NCBI GenBank assembly: GCA_026982835.1
Contig: JALSGI010000578.1
Location: 1 to 14,174 of the forward strand
Source: Planctomycetota bacterium
GTDB lineage: Bacteria > Planctomycetota > Planctomycetia > Pirellulales > S012-138
Direction of reading: 5' to 3'
Length of the DNA: 14,174 nt
Positions 5,978 to 13,674 of this stretch are shown here, in pieces. Position 1 is the stretch's first letter. The number at the start of each line of letters is the position of its first letter. The notes under the pieces are model-generated. The model made no database searches and had not been told where the DNA came from. It saw only the letters and a list, made by a program, of their open reading frames with translations. The position numbers and the translations under genes were made by a program.

Positions 5978-8644
5978 ATGGCTTTTCGCATGGACCGCCT
6001 GACGCTCAAGGCCCGGGACGCCGTGGCCCGGGCCCAGGAATCGGCCGACCAGAAAGGCAACCCGCAAGTGGAGCCGCTCCACCTGCTGGAAGCCCAACTG
6101 ACCGAAAAAGACGGCATCGTTCGGCCGTTGCTGCAAAAGATCGGGGCCCAGCCGGAGCGCATCCTCCAGATGGTCCAGGCCGACCTGCGCCGCTTGCCGC
6201 AGGTAAGCGGCACCTCGGAGCCCTCGAAGCCCTCGCGCGAGCTGATGCAGGTGCTGGAAGAGGCCACGCGGCTGGCCCAGCAGATGAAGGACGACTACGT
6301 CTCCAGCGAGCACCTGCTGCTGGCCCTGGCCCGCGTGGACTCCAAGGCCAAGGAAATCCTCAAGCTGGCCGGCATTGCCGAAAGCGATCTGCAGCAGGCC
6401 ATCCGCGCCGTTCGCGGCAGCGCCCGCGTTACGGACCAGACACCCGAGGACAAGTACCAGGCCCTGGAGCGGTTCGGCATCGACCTGACCGAGTTGGCTC
6501 GCAAAGGAAAACTCGACCCGGTGATCGGCCGCGACCAGGAGATCCGCCGGGTGATCCAGGTGCTTTGCCGCCGCACGAAGAACAACCCGGTGCTGATCGG
6601 CGAGCCGGGAGTGGGCAAGACGGCCATCGTCGAGGGGCTGGCCCGACGCATCGCCGAGGGCGATGTGCCCGAACACCTGAAAAACCGCCGCCTGATCGCC
6701 CTGGACATGGGAGCGCTGGTGGCCGGCACCAAGTTCCGCGGCGAGTTCGAGGAGCGGATCAAGGCCATCCTCCGCGAGGTGCGCGACGCTCAGGGGCAGA
6801 TCATCCTGTTTATCGACGAGCTGCACCTGGTCGTGGGGGCCGGGCGTGCCGAGGGGAGTGCCGATGCGGCCAACCTGCTCAAGCCCGCCCTGGCCCGCGG
6901 GGAGCTGCGCTGCATCGGGGCCACCACGCTGGACGAGTACCGCAAGTACATCGAAAAAGACGCCGCGTTGGAGCGGCGGTTCCAGCCGGTCTATGTGGCC
7001 GAGCCGACGGTGGAAGACACCATCGCCATCCTCCGCGGACTCAAACCCAAGCTGGAACAGCACCACAAGGGGGTGAAGATCAAGGACTCGGCCCTGGTGG
7101 CCGCGGCTCGCCTGGCCCATCGCTACATCACCGACCGCTTTCTGCCCGATAAGGCCATCGACCTGGTGGACGAAGCGGCCAGCCGCATCGCCATCGAGCT
7201 GGCCAGCGTGCCGGCCGAGATCGACGAAATCCAGCGCCGCATCGTGCAACTGGAACTGGCCGCCCGCCAACTGGCCCAGGAAACCGAAGAACACGCCAAG
7301 CAACGCCTGGCCGAAATCGAGCAGGAGCTGGACCAGCAGCGCAAGCAGCTCCAGGAACTGCGCCAGCAGTGGGAACTGGAAAAGCACGGCCTGGGCGACG
7401 TGCAGAAACTGCACGAGGAGCTGGAACGGGCCGAGCATGAGTACAACCAGCTCTTCCATGCCATCCGCGACAAGCAGGCCGCGGGCCTGGCCGTGGACGA
7501 GCAGGAGTACCAGCAGCTTTACCAACTGGACCAACGCCGCCAGGAGCTGCGCCGGCGGCTGGAAGCGGCCCAGGCCGCCGAAAGCGAAGCCGAACCGAAA
7601 GAAAAACCCCAACGGCGCTTGCTGCGGCAAGAGGTGGGGCCGGAAGAGATCGCCGAAGTGGTGGCCTCCTGGACCGGCATCCCCCTGGCCCGACTGCTGC
7701 AATCCGAACGCGAAAAGCTGCTCCACCTGGAGCAGCAGCTCCACCGCCGCGTGGTGGGACAGGACGAAGCCGTGCAGGCGGTGGCCAACGCGGTGCGGCG
7801 ATCCCGGGCCGGGCTGCAAGACCCCAACCGCCCCATCGGCTCCTTCCTGTTCCTGGGCCCCACCGGCGTGGGCAAAACCGAGCTTTGCAAGGCGCTGGCC
7901 GAGGCCCTGTTCGACGACGAGCGGGCCATCGTCCGCGTCGATATGAGCGAGTTCATGGAAAAACACACCGTCAGCCGCTTGATCGGCGCCCCGCCGGGCT
8001 ACGTGGGCTACGAGGAAGGCGGCGTGCTTACCGAGGCGGTGCGGCGGCGCCCCTACGCGGTGGTGCTGCTGGATGAGATCGAAAAGGCCCACCGCGACGT
8101 GTTCAACATCCTGCTGCAAGTGCTCGACGAAGGCCGGCTCACCGACAACCAGGGCCGCACGGTCGATTTCACCAACACGATCATCGTGATGACCTCGAAC
8201 CTGGGCAGCCAGCTCATCCAGGACATCACCCGCCGCGGCGGCAACGCCGAGGAGATCCGCGAGGCGGTCAACCGCGTGCTGCAAAGCCACTTCCTGCCGG
8301 AGTTCCTCAACCGCATCGACGAGGTGATCGTCTTCCACCCGCTGCAGCGGGAGCACGTGCGGCAGATCGCCGAAATCCAGGTCCGCCACCTCCAACGCCG
8401 CCTGGCCGAGCACGAGCTGGAACTGGAGCTTACCCCCGCGGCGCTAGACCTGCTGGCCCAGTTGGGCTACGACCCGGTCTATGGCGCCCGGCCGCTGAAG
8501 CGGGTGATCCAACAGCGGCTGGAAAACCCGCTGGCCAAGGCGATCCTGGAGGGCCGATTCCCGCCGGGGAGCAAGATCGTGGTGGACGTGCGCGAGGGCC
8601 AGTTCGCTTTCGAGGCGGCCGAAGCGGTTCCGGCCGGCAGCTAG
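5978..8644 (+). CDS. clpB: ATP-dependent disaggregase ClpB (Hsp100)
   Basis: A hexameric AAA+ unfoldase that pulls aggregated proteins through its pore together with DnaK. It has 888 residues, close to the usual 850-880. Order: two N-terminal Clp repeats (about 5-145), AAA+ module 1 with Walker A GEPGVGKT (208-215) and Walker B ILFIDE (276-281), a long Gln/Glu-rich coiled-coil middle domain (about 400-545) that docks DnaK and marks ClpB rather than ClpA or ClpC, AAA+ module 2 with Walker A GPTGVGKT (627-634) and Walker B VVLLDE (695-700), and the C-terminal oligomerisation domain. The pore-loop motif GYVGYEEGG is present in module 2. It ends ten bases from the stop of the oppositely oriented RidA gene. 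It is on the same strand as dnaK and perhaps in one transcript, though the 523-base gap leaves room for its own promoter. Confidence 0.98.
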   Translation: MAFRMDRLTLKARDAVARAQESADQKGNPQVEPLHLLEAQLTEKDGIVRPLLQKIGAQPERILQMVQADLRRLPQVSGTSEPSKPSRELMQVLEEATRLAQQMKDDYVSSEHLLLALARVDSKAKEILKLAGIAESDLQQAIRAVRGSARVTDQTPEDKYQALERFGIDLTELARKGKLDPVIGRDQEIRRVIQVLCRRTKNNPVLIGEPGVGKTAIVEGLARRIAEGDVPEHLKNRRLIALDMGALVAGTKFRGEFEERIKAILREVRDAQGQIILFIDELHLVVGAGRAEGSADAANLLKPALARGELRCIGATTLDEYRKYIEKDAALERRFQPVYVAEPTVEDTIAILRGLKPKLEQHHKGVKIKDSALVAAARLAHRYITDRFLPDKAIDLVDEAASRIAIELASVPAEIDEIQRRIVQLELAARQLAQETEEHAKQRLAEIEQELDQQRKQLQELRQQWELEKHGLGDVQKLHEELERAEHEYNQLFHAIRDKQAAGLAVDEQEYQQLYQLDQRRQELRRRLEAAQAAESEAEPKEKPQRRLLRQEVGPEEIAEVVASWTGIPLARLLQSEREKLLHLEQQLHRRVVGQDEAVQAVANAVRRSRAGLQDPNRPIGSFLFLGPTGVGKTELCKALAEALFDDERAIVRVDMSEFMEKHTVSRLIGAPPGYVGYEEGGVLTEAVRRRPYAVVLLDEIEKAHRDVFNILLQVLDEGRLTDNQGRTVDFTNTIIVMTSNLGSQLIQDITRRGGNAEEIREAVNRVLQSHFLPEFLNRIDEVIVFHPLQREHVRQIAEIQVRHLQRRLAEHELELELTPAALDLLAQLGYDPVYGARPLKRVIQQRLENPLAKAILEGRFPPGSKIVVDVREGQFAFEAAEAVPAGS

Positions 8645-8654
8645 CACCGTGCGG

Positions 8655-9119
8655 CTAGGTTTCCACCTCGAAGATGGCTTCGATCTCCACGGTGATGTTG
8701 CCCGGCAGGGAGCCCATCCCCACGGCGCTGCGGGCACCCACGCCGGCCTCGGGACCGAACACCTCCCGCATCAGGTCGCTGTAGCCGTTGATGACCTTGG
8801 GGTGTTCGGTGAAGTCGGCCGCGGCGTTGACCATACCCAAGCTCTTGACCAGCCGCTTCACCTTGTCCAGGGAACCGAACTGGGCCCGCAGCGTGGCCAG
8901 AATGGCCAGCCCCACCTGCCGGGCGGCCCGGTAACCGCCCTCCAGGTCCACGTCCTGGCCCACGCGGCCGGTAAGCATCGAGCCGTCGGGAAGCAGCGGG
9001 CCGTGGCCGGACACATAGGCCATGTTCCCTGCCACCACCACCGGCTGATACACCCCGGCCGGCTTGGGGGCGGGGGGGAGTTCCAATCCCAGTTCAGCGA
9101 TACGGGCCTCAGCGCTCAT
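8655..9119 (-). CDS. RidA/YjgF/UK114-family protein, probable reactive imine deaminase
   Basis: 154 residues, the longer RidA-like subtype (classic RidA has about 130). Members of the family hydrolyse reactive enamine or imine intermediates from PLP enzymes, or serve as related ligand-binding trimers. Seen here: YQPVVVAGNMAYVSGHGPL near the N-terminus, R130 in GARSAVGMGSLPG at the position of the catalytic Arg, and VEIEAIFEV at the C-terminus with the usual Glu. The start at 9119 is supported by AAGGAG seven bases upstream; a longer frame to 9320 lacks conservation. The gene converges on clpB with a ten-base gap and follows the NagA-like gene on the same strand after 244 bases. The exact substrate cannot be read from sequence. 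Confidence 0.88.
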   Translation of the reverse strand: MSAEARIAELGLELPPAPKPAGVYQPVVVAGNMAYVSGHGPLLPDGSMLTGRVGQDVDLEGGYRAARQVGLAILATLRAQFGSLDKVKRLVKSLGMVNAAADFTEHPKVINGYSDLMREVFGPEAGVGARSAVGMGSLPGNITVEIEAIFEVET

Positions 9120-9315
9120 CGTCAGACTCCTTTTCCTCTGAAAGGACAAGCGGGGGATGCTCTCTTTGGCAGGACTGCCGTGCCGGAAACAGGCGGGAAG
9201 GACCTTCGGCTCGGCCACATCGTAAGCGGCCGCATGCCGGTTCCGGCGACGGTAAAGCCATAGCGTAGGAAACGCCCCGGCAAACGGCAACACTCCCCGG
9301 GCGAAGTTTTTCCCG

Positions 9316-9335
9316 GCCAAGGCACTCCGCTTGGC
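9316..9335 (-). other. Hairpin downstream of the NagA-like gene
   Basis: GCCAAG (9316-9321) and CTTGGC (9330-9335) form a 6-bp stem with an 8-base loop, extendable through flanking CCGG and GGCCGG. It lies 28 bases after the stop at 9364. In the direction of the gene it is followed by A-rich, not T-rich, sequence, so it is a poor intrinsic terminator and may only protect the 3' end. Confidence 0.3.
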
Positions 9336-9363
9336 GGCCGGTCAAAATCCCAGGCAAGCACTT

Positions 9364-10542
9364 CTACTGAGGCAACTGGCCGAAGACCACCTGCCCTTGC
9401 AGCACCGTGGCCACCACGTCCAGCCCGGCGGCCGGTTCGTCCGGGCAGAAGTCCGGCAAGCGGAACACCACCAGGTCGGCCACCGCCCCCACTTGCAGCC
9501 GATCCACCCGCAGCCCCAGCACCCGGCAGGGATTTCGCGTGGCCATGGCCACGGCCTGAGCCAGCGACACTCCGGCAAACCGCATCGCATTGAGCACCCC
9601 GGCTCCCAGCGGGCGCGAGGCCCCGGCCAGCAGTTGCCGTTGGCCGGCGATCACCAGGCGTCCATCGGGCAGGATTTCCAGCCGACAGCCGCTGGAAGTG
9701 TATTCCCCGGGCGGCAGCCCGGCCAGGCCCGACACGTCGCTTACCAGCACGCATCGCCGCACCCCCTTGGCCCGCACGAACACCCGCACCACCTCCGGCG
9801 GCAGGTGGTGCCCATCGACGATGAGCGATGCAGCCAGGCGATCCTCACCCAGTTGGGTCCACAGGTAGTTGGGATGCCGCGGCAGGGTGCGATGGGCTCC
9901 GTTGCCCAGGTGGGTGCTCAGCGTGGCTCCGGCGTCCACCGCCTGAAGGATCTGCTGGCCGGTGGCGGCGGTGTGCCCCAGAGCGATCCGCACGCCGGAG
10001 AGCACCGCCTGGCGGATGAACCGGGGAGCCTCGTCGTACTCTGGCGAGAGGGTCATCAGCCGCACCCGTCCCCCGGCGGCCTGCTGCCAGCGGCAGAAAA
10101 GCTCCCAGTCGGGCCGGCGGCAGTGCTGGGCCGGGTGGGCTCCCCGCGGCCCCTCCTCCCGGGAAATAAACGGCCCTTCCAGATGCACCCCGGGCACACT
10201 GGCTGCCACAAGCGCATCGTCGCGGCATGCCTGGTCGATGGCCCGCAGGGCGTGCTCGAACACCTCCGGGCTTTGGGTGGTAAGCGTAGGGCAAAGCCGC
10301 GTGACGCCAAAGTGCCAGTGCTGGCGGACGATCTGCTGCACGTGCTCCGGGCGCAACTGGTCCGAGGCAAACTCCTGCCCCCCGTAGCCGTTCACCTGGA
10401 TGTCCACCAGTCCCGGAGCCACCCACAGCTCCTCTTTCAGGCCGGGAGGGCGGGCAAGCGTCTCCAGTTCCACCAGGCGATCTTGCTGCCACACCAGCCG
10501 GGTCCAGCACCCGGTGTCGTAGCGTCGGGCCAGAAGTTCCAC
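9364..10542 (-). CDS. nagA: NagA-like amidohydrolase, putative N-acetylglucosamine-6-phosphate deacetylase
   Basis: Predicted to remove the acetyl group from GlcNAc-6-phosphate in amino-sugar and cell-wall recycling. A GTG start at 10542 is chosen because GAGGA lies nine bases before it and gives 392 residues, the family size; upstream in-frame codons to 10716 are low-complexity. Landmarks: PGLVDIQVNGYGG (43-55), GVHLEGPF with metal ligand E122, H190 in LGHTAAT, H211 in THLGNGAH, VDGHH (242-246), and the catalytic-type D269 in VSDVSG. The usual amidohydrolase HxH is QxN here (Q49, N51), as in the E. coli type with one metal. The segment after H211 (GNGAHRTLPRHPNYLW) differs from the usual NAM motif, so a related sugar substrate is possible. 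No nagB or sugar transporter adjoins it. Confidence 0.82.
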   Translation of the reverse strand: MELLARRYDTGCWTRLVWQQDRLVELETLARPPGLKEELWVAPGLVDIQVNGYGGQEFASDQLRPEHVQQIVRQHWHFGVTRLCPTLTTQSPEVFEHALRAIDQACRDDALVAASVPGVHLEGPFISREEGPRGAHPAQHCRRPDWELFCRWQQAAGGRVRLMTLSPEYDEAPRFIRQAVLSGVRIALGHTAATGQQILQAVDAGATLSTHLGNGAHRTLPRHPNYLWTQLGEDRLAASLIVDGHHLPPEVVRVFVRAKGVRRCVLVSDVSGLAGLPPGEYTSSGCRLEILPDGRLVIAGQRQLLAGASRPLGAGVLNAMRFAGVSLAQAVAMATRNPCRVLGLRVDRLQVGAVADLVVFRLPDFCPDEPAAGLDVVATVLQGQVVFGQLPQ

Positions 10543-10971
10543 AGGCGAAGGTCCTCGCAAAGGCGGGGATTGCTTGGGATCAGCAACACAACTTCCGGCG
10601 GCGATTCTACCATGTAGCAGCGGTGGCGAAGATGCCCCGGCGTTTTTTCTCGCTTTGGTGCCGAAGTCTCCACCCAATCCACTCATTGGAGTAGAAGCTC
10701 GTAGTGGTGGCACCATCAGTTAATAGTGGATATATATCTGGCTCACACTCATACCTGCCGGAAAAATGATCGTGGAACAAGTCATCTGTGGCGAAAAGGC
10801 TTGCGATGTGTCACGGTGGACGGGTACACACGTTTTGCTCTCTCTATTGCGAGTTGTAACGGGGTGACAAATGGCACTAAAAGACATTGCCCGTTGCTTC
10901 AACGTCGCAACGGGCAAATACGTTCGGTCACGTTAACAACATAGATTGGCAAGTATGTTCGTCACACAGAA
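10543..10971. other. Intergenic region between the protease and the NagA-like gene
   Basis: These 429 bases hold the protease terminator (10887-10917) and, near 10604-10609, a TAGAAT box on the minus strand that could serve as a -10 for the NagA-like gene but lacks a good -35. From about 10700 rightward the sequence becomes visibly richer in A and T. No gene was recognised. Confidence 0.6.
10887..10917 (-). terminator. Probable intrinsic terminator of the subtilisin-like protease gene
   Basis: TTGCCCGTTGC (10887-10897) and GCAACGGGCAA (10907-10917) form a perfect 11-bp stem with a nine-base loop. It begins 54 bases after the protease stop. Read in the protease direction the stem is followed by TGTCTTTTAG, a short T-rich run as expected for factor-independent termination. 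Confidence 0.65.
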
Positions 10972-12978
10972 TCAACGCCTGCGTCTGCCGCAACGAAATC
11001 GATAGAACTTGTGGGGACGAGGTGGAGGGGGAATATAACAACGAGGAGGAGGACAAATAATTACCGGTGGCTTGTGCTTGACAGGAGGCGGACTTTGCTT
11101 GCACAAGAAGCTAAGATCTAAGGCACCTCCAGTCACACACTTGCCTTGGAGGGCGGGGATAGGACGCACGTTGTCGAGAATCAATTTCTTGATGCCCCTA
11201 TAATCGAGATGATGATATTTTTGCTGCCCCCAGATAAGAGCAGCTGCTCCAGCTACATGAGGGGTAGCCATAGAGGTTCCAGTCAGCGAAGCGTATCCAG
11301 TTGCATTCCTTGACTTAGGCACCGTACTAAAAATGTCCGTACCAGGAGCGCCAAGATCCACGCTACGCAATCCATAGTGGCTTGTAGGGTGAAGCTGTTC
11401 TTTCTCTGTTATGTTGGCAACTGCGATGATATTCTGGTTCGGGAACGACGCGGGGTATTGAGGCACTTTATCATTATTAATTGTGCGGGGATCTTCTCCG
11501 GGGTCCAAGTTGCCAGCAGCACAAACGATCAACACGCCCTTTTCTTGAGCTAGATTAATGAAATGTCGCAGGTATTTTACTTCGTCGTCCCAGCGGAGAC
11601 TTAAGTTGATTACCCGGGCATTGTTCTTCACAGCATAATCTATCGCACACATGAGGGCTTCCGACCTCGGTGCTTTTCCCTTGTCATTAAAAACCTTAAG
11701 CCCCATGATTTGCACGCGCCAATTGACACCGGCAATTCCGATTTTATTGTTTCCAACGGCACCAATTATGCCGGCAACGTGGGTGCCGTGACCATTGCGA
11801 TCGAGTGTGTCCGGAGTAGGGGGTAATATGGTGAAGTTCAAGCCGTAATAATCATCTACGTAACTATTCCCGTCGTCATCCCGCCCATTGTTGGGAATTT
11901 CCCCCGTGTTCACCCAAATGTTTGCCTTCAAATCCGGATGATTGTAGTCGATCCCACTGTCAATGACGGCTACAATTACATCCGTTCGGTTAGCACAAGT
12001 CCAGGCCCTGTTTGCTCGTATGGAGGCCATCCCCCAGAGCTTTGACATCAGGGGATCTTCTGGGGTCGTAAGGAAGACCCCATTGCGAAACTCAGTTTTT
12101 GGTTTCCCGTTGGGAAACTCAATCACACGTCCACGCATCGGTCTGTCCTGGGCTAGCTGGATACTGGGCTCGACGTAATCAAAGAATGACGACCGTTGCA
12201 ATTGGATGAGAGTTTCCTTCTGTAGCGGCGGAGCCCACTTGCAGACAGCGAAAGGAAAAGATTGTCCCACAAAGACAACTCGCAGCTTCCCTTGCTTTTG
12301 CATTTGGTCCAGCAATTTGATAGCCTCCTTTCGCTTTCCTTTCCTCCAAACACAAATCATGCTACCGGCGTGTTGATACGCTGCCACGACCTCGTCGGTG
12401 ATCTCCTTAACTCCACCTTGGGCGTCATCCACAATCAACTTAATGCTGGGTCCAACGATCAAAATCGATGGGTCATCTTTCAGCTCTTTGAGTCCCTGTT
12501 CGGTAAGTTTCCCTGTACAAACGCCGAATGGAAATACACGGCCTATATAAACGACCTTCAAACCCACTTTATCGATAGTTTTCAGTGCGGACTTAGCAGT
12601 ACCTTTTTTCCAGACGCATACAATCCGCTCGGATGCATTGAGCTTATTGAGCTCCTTCAGAATATGATCGCGTTGCCCATTGGCTTCTTTCTTAAATGCC
12701 ACGAAGGTGCTCTTCGGCGGCCGATCCACACCGACACCCTGAGACTGCGTTGAATTTCTACCTCGGAGTTCCCTACTGACGCTTGGACGCTTAAATGGAA
12801 CGTCGAAGCTCTCGTTGGCGCTGTGGCGCTTGACCTGCAGCAGGTTGCCGTTGGAGGAATCGAATCCTGTCTGGTCTCCTGCTCCAGGAGCGTCAGCCCA
12901 AATGTGTGCCGGAGGCACAGCAGGCGCGCCGACAAGCAGAACGGTCATCGCGATAAGAATCGGAAATCGTTTCTGCAT
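10972..12978 (-). CDS. Secreted subtilisin-like (S8) serine protease with duplicated prodomain-like module
   Basis: 668 residues. The ATG at 12978 has AGGAGG eight bases upstream and is followed by a signal peptide (basic MQKRF, then a hydrophobic stretch to about residue 27), so the protein is exported. Residues 30-100 are low-complexity. Two related modules follow, about 118-185 and 207-278, each with CVW[KR]KG, then FPF[GA]VC, then PSI-x-L; they resemble inhibitor I9-type propeptides. The catalytic domain (about 310-610) has D340 (VIDSGIDYNHPDL), H397 (HGTHVAG), oxyanion N490 (AAGN) and S569 (GTSMATPHVAG), so it should be active. The tail (627-668) is Pro-rich, carries several Cys and ends in RCGRRRR. 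Base composition is lower in GC than all genes to the left, which suggests separate origin. It stands alone between a terminator and an upstream repeat-rich leader. The substrate is unknown. Confidence 0.93.
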   Translation of the reverse strand: MQKRFPILIAMTVLLVGAPAVPPAHIWADAPGAGDQTGFDSSNGNLLQVKRHSANESFDVPFKRPSVSRELRGRNSTQSQGVGVDRPPKSTFVAFKKEANGQRDHILKELNKLNASERIVCVWKKGTAKSALKTIDKVGLKVVYIGRVFPFGVCTGKLTEQGLKELKDDPSILIVGPSIKLIVDDAQGGVKEITDEVVAAYQHAGSMICVWRKGKRKEAIKLLDQMQKQGKLRVVFVGQSFPFAVCKWAPPLQKETLIQLQRSSFFDYVEPSIQLAQDRPMRGRVIEFPNGKPKTEFRNGVFLTTPEDPLMSKLWGMASIRANRAWTCANRTDVIVAVIDSGIDYNHPDLKANIWVNTGEIPNNGRDDDGNSYVDDYYGLNFTILPPTPDTLDRNGHGTHVAGIIGAVGNNKIGIAGVNWRVQIMGLKVFNDKGKAPRSEALMCAIDYAVKNNARVINLSLRWDDEVKYLRHFINLAQEKGVLIVCAAGNLDPGEDPRTINNDKVPQYPASFPNQNIIAVANITEKEQLHPTSHYGLRSVDLGAPGTDIFSTVPKSRNATGYASLTGTSMATPHVAGAAALIWGQQKYHHLDYRGIKKLILDNVRPIPALQGKCVTGGALDLSFLCKQSPPPVKHKPPVIICPPPRCYIPPPPRPHKFYRFRCGRRRR

Positions 12979-13251
12979 TTTGAGAACCTCCTGACTGCTT
13001 GGCGCTCGGAGTCTGTTCAACAGTACAGTACACAGTTGCTGTCCCAAAGGTTTTGCACGTAGCCACTCACACCCAGTTAGCCCGGGCAAGCTTTGAGAAA
13101 ATTTGAGAAAAAGAGAATTGGACCCTAACTGAATGTTCTCCTTAGCGACCCCACAGAACCGAATCCCTGCCCTGCTGGCACCGTGTCCTCTTTTCGGAGA
13201 AATACCACCTACTTGTCCCAGTTAGTCACATTATAAGGGGAGGAGAAGAAA
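12979..13251. promoter_or_regulatory. Protease upstream region with repeated short motifs
   Basis: The heptamer CAGTTAG occurs at 13074-13080 and 13219-13225, and inverted (CTAACTG) at 13125-13131. A perfect tandem decamer TTTGAGAAAA fills 13092-13101 and 13102-13111, and its core TTTGAGAA recurs at 12979-12986 against the start codon. These could be operator sites for the protease gene, which is transcribed leftward. No clear -35/-10 pair was identified. Confidence 0.3.
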
Positions 13252-13593
13252 ATGCAAGAAAATTTTTGCAACATTTGTTTTCATTTTTCGCTTTGGAGCA
13301 TCGCAGTTTCCAATTTCGCTAGGAGCTTTTCAGTCCGCATTTCAGCTAAAGAGATATTTATATCTTATACGCAAGCTTTGCATGAGGCGAATATATTCCT
13401 TAATGCTGCAGCGATCGTTGCTTTGTTTGGACCAAACTTCCCTCCTACTAACAGGGGGATCGTTATGCATAACCAACTTGAATTTGGTAACTTACGACAA
13501 ATCATTGCCCCAGATTTTCTGCGATTTTCTGCCTACCCCCTATTTGTCGCAACCCTTCGTTATGCAGGGGTTTACGGCAACGGGGTTACATGA
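13252..13593 (+). CDS. Hypothetical small protein, doubtful
   Basis: A 113-residue frame with a strong ribosome site (GGGGAGGAG, 13237-13245) eight bases after its GGAGG core. The product begins MQENFCNICFHFSLW, contains a hydrophobic stretch around residues 49-60 and matches no family I recognise. Codon use is A/T-rich and unlike the genes to the left. Against it: the frame runs through the left arm of an inverted repeat (13430-13442), a 12-base palindrome (13462-13473) and a tandem decamer (13513-13532), which is more typical of non-coding or decayed DNA. It may be a remnant. Confidence 0.25.
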   Translation: MQENFCNICFHFSLWSIAVSNFARSFSVRISAKEIFISYTQALHEANIFLNAAAIVALFGPNFPPTNRGIVMHNQLEFGNLRQIIAPDFLRFSAYPLFVATLRYAGVYGNGVT

Positions 13594-13671
13594 CCACGCA
13601 AGGAAGCACGAATTAACGTAAAGTATTTTGCTGCAATTGCTTACGCCAAATAGCTAGGGGGAAGTTTGGTC
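13430..13671. repeat. MITE-like segment with 13-base terminal inverted repeats
   Basis: GACCAAACTTCCC (13430-13442) is exactly inverted at 13659-13671 (GGGAAGTTTGGTC). Allowing two single-base gaps the match extends to about 21 bases (CCTA-CTA on the left, CCTAGCTA on the right). The enclosed 242 bases contain the palindrome GTTATGCATAAC (13462-13473), a tandem decamer GATTTTCTGC (13513-13532) and TCGTTATGCA twice (13460-13469 and 13557-13566). No transposase fits inside. No clear target duplication was seen. The right end lies three bases from the IS5-type element. Confidence 0.4.
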
Positions 13672-13674
13672 TAA

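Noticed and set aside
5461..7152. A 563-codon plus-strand frame running from the intergenic hairpins into clpB
   Set aside because: It uses the wrong frame through clpB, is Arg/Gly/Pro-rich, and merely bridges the palindromic DNA.
5834..8413. An 859-codon open frame opposite clpB
   Set aside because: It is an antisense shadow of clpB with Leu/Gln/His-rich low-complexity sequence and no recognisable domain.
9316..9335. Strong intrinsic terminator of the NagA-like gene
   Set aside because: No T-run follows the stem in the direction of transcription; it is listed only as a hairpin.
10873..10893. Second sigma-54 promoter (TGGCAC followed by TTGCC)
   Set aside because: The spacing between the two boxes is nine bases instead of five, so the GG and GC would not be on the right face.
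10871..10936. A 21-codon frame reading MALKDIARCFNV..., similar to the start of LacI-type repressors
   Set aside because: It lies almost wholly in the terminator hairpin, has no ribosome site, and stops before a complete helix-turn-helix. The likeness is best taken as chance.
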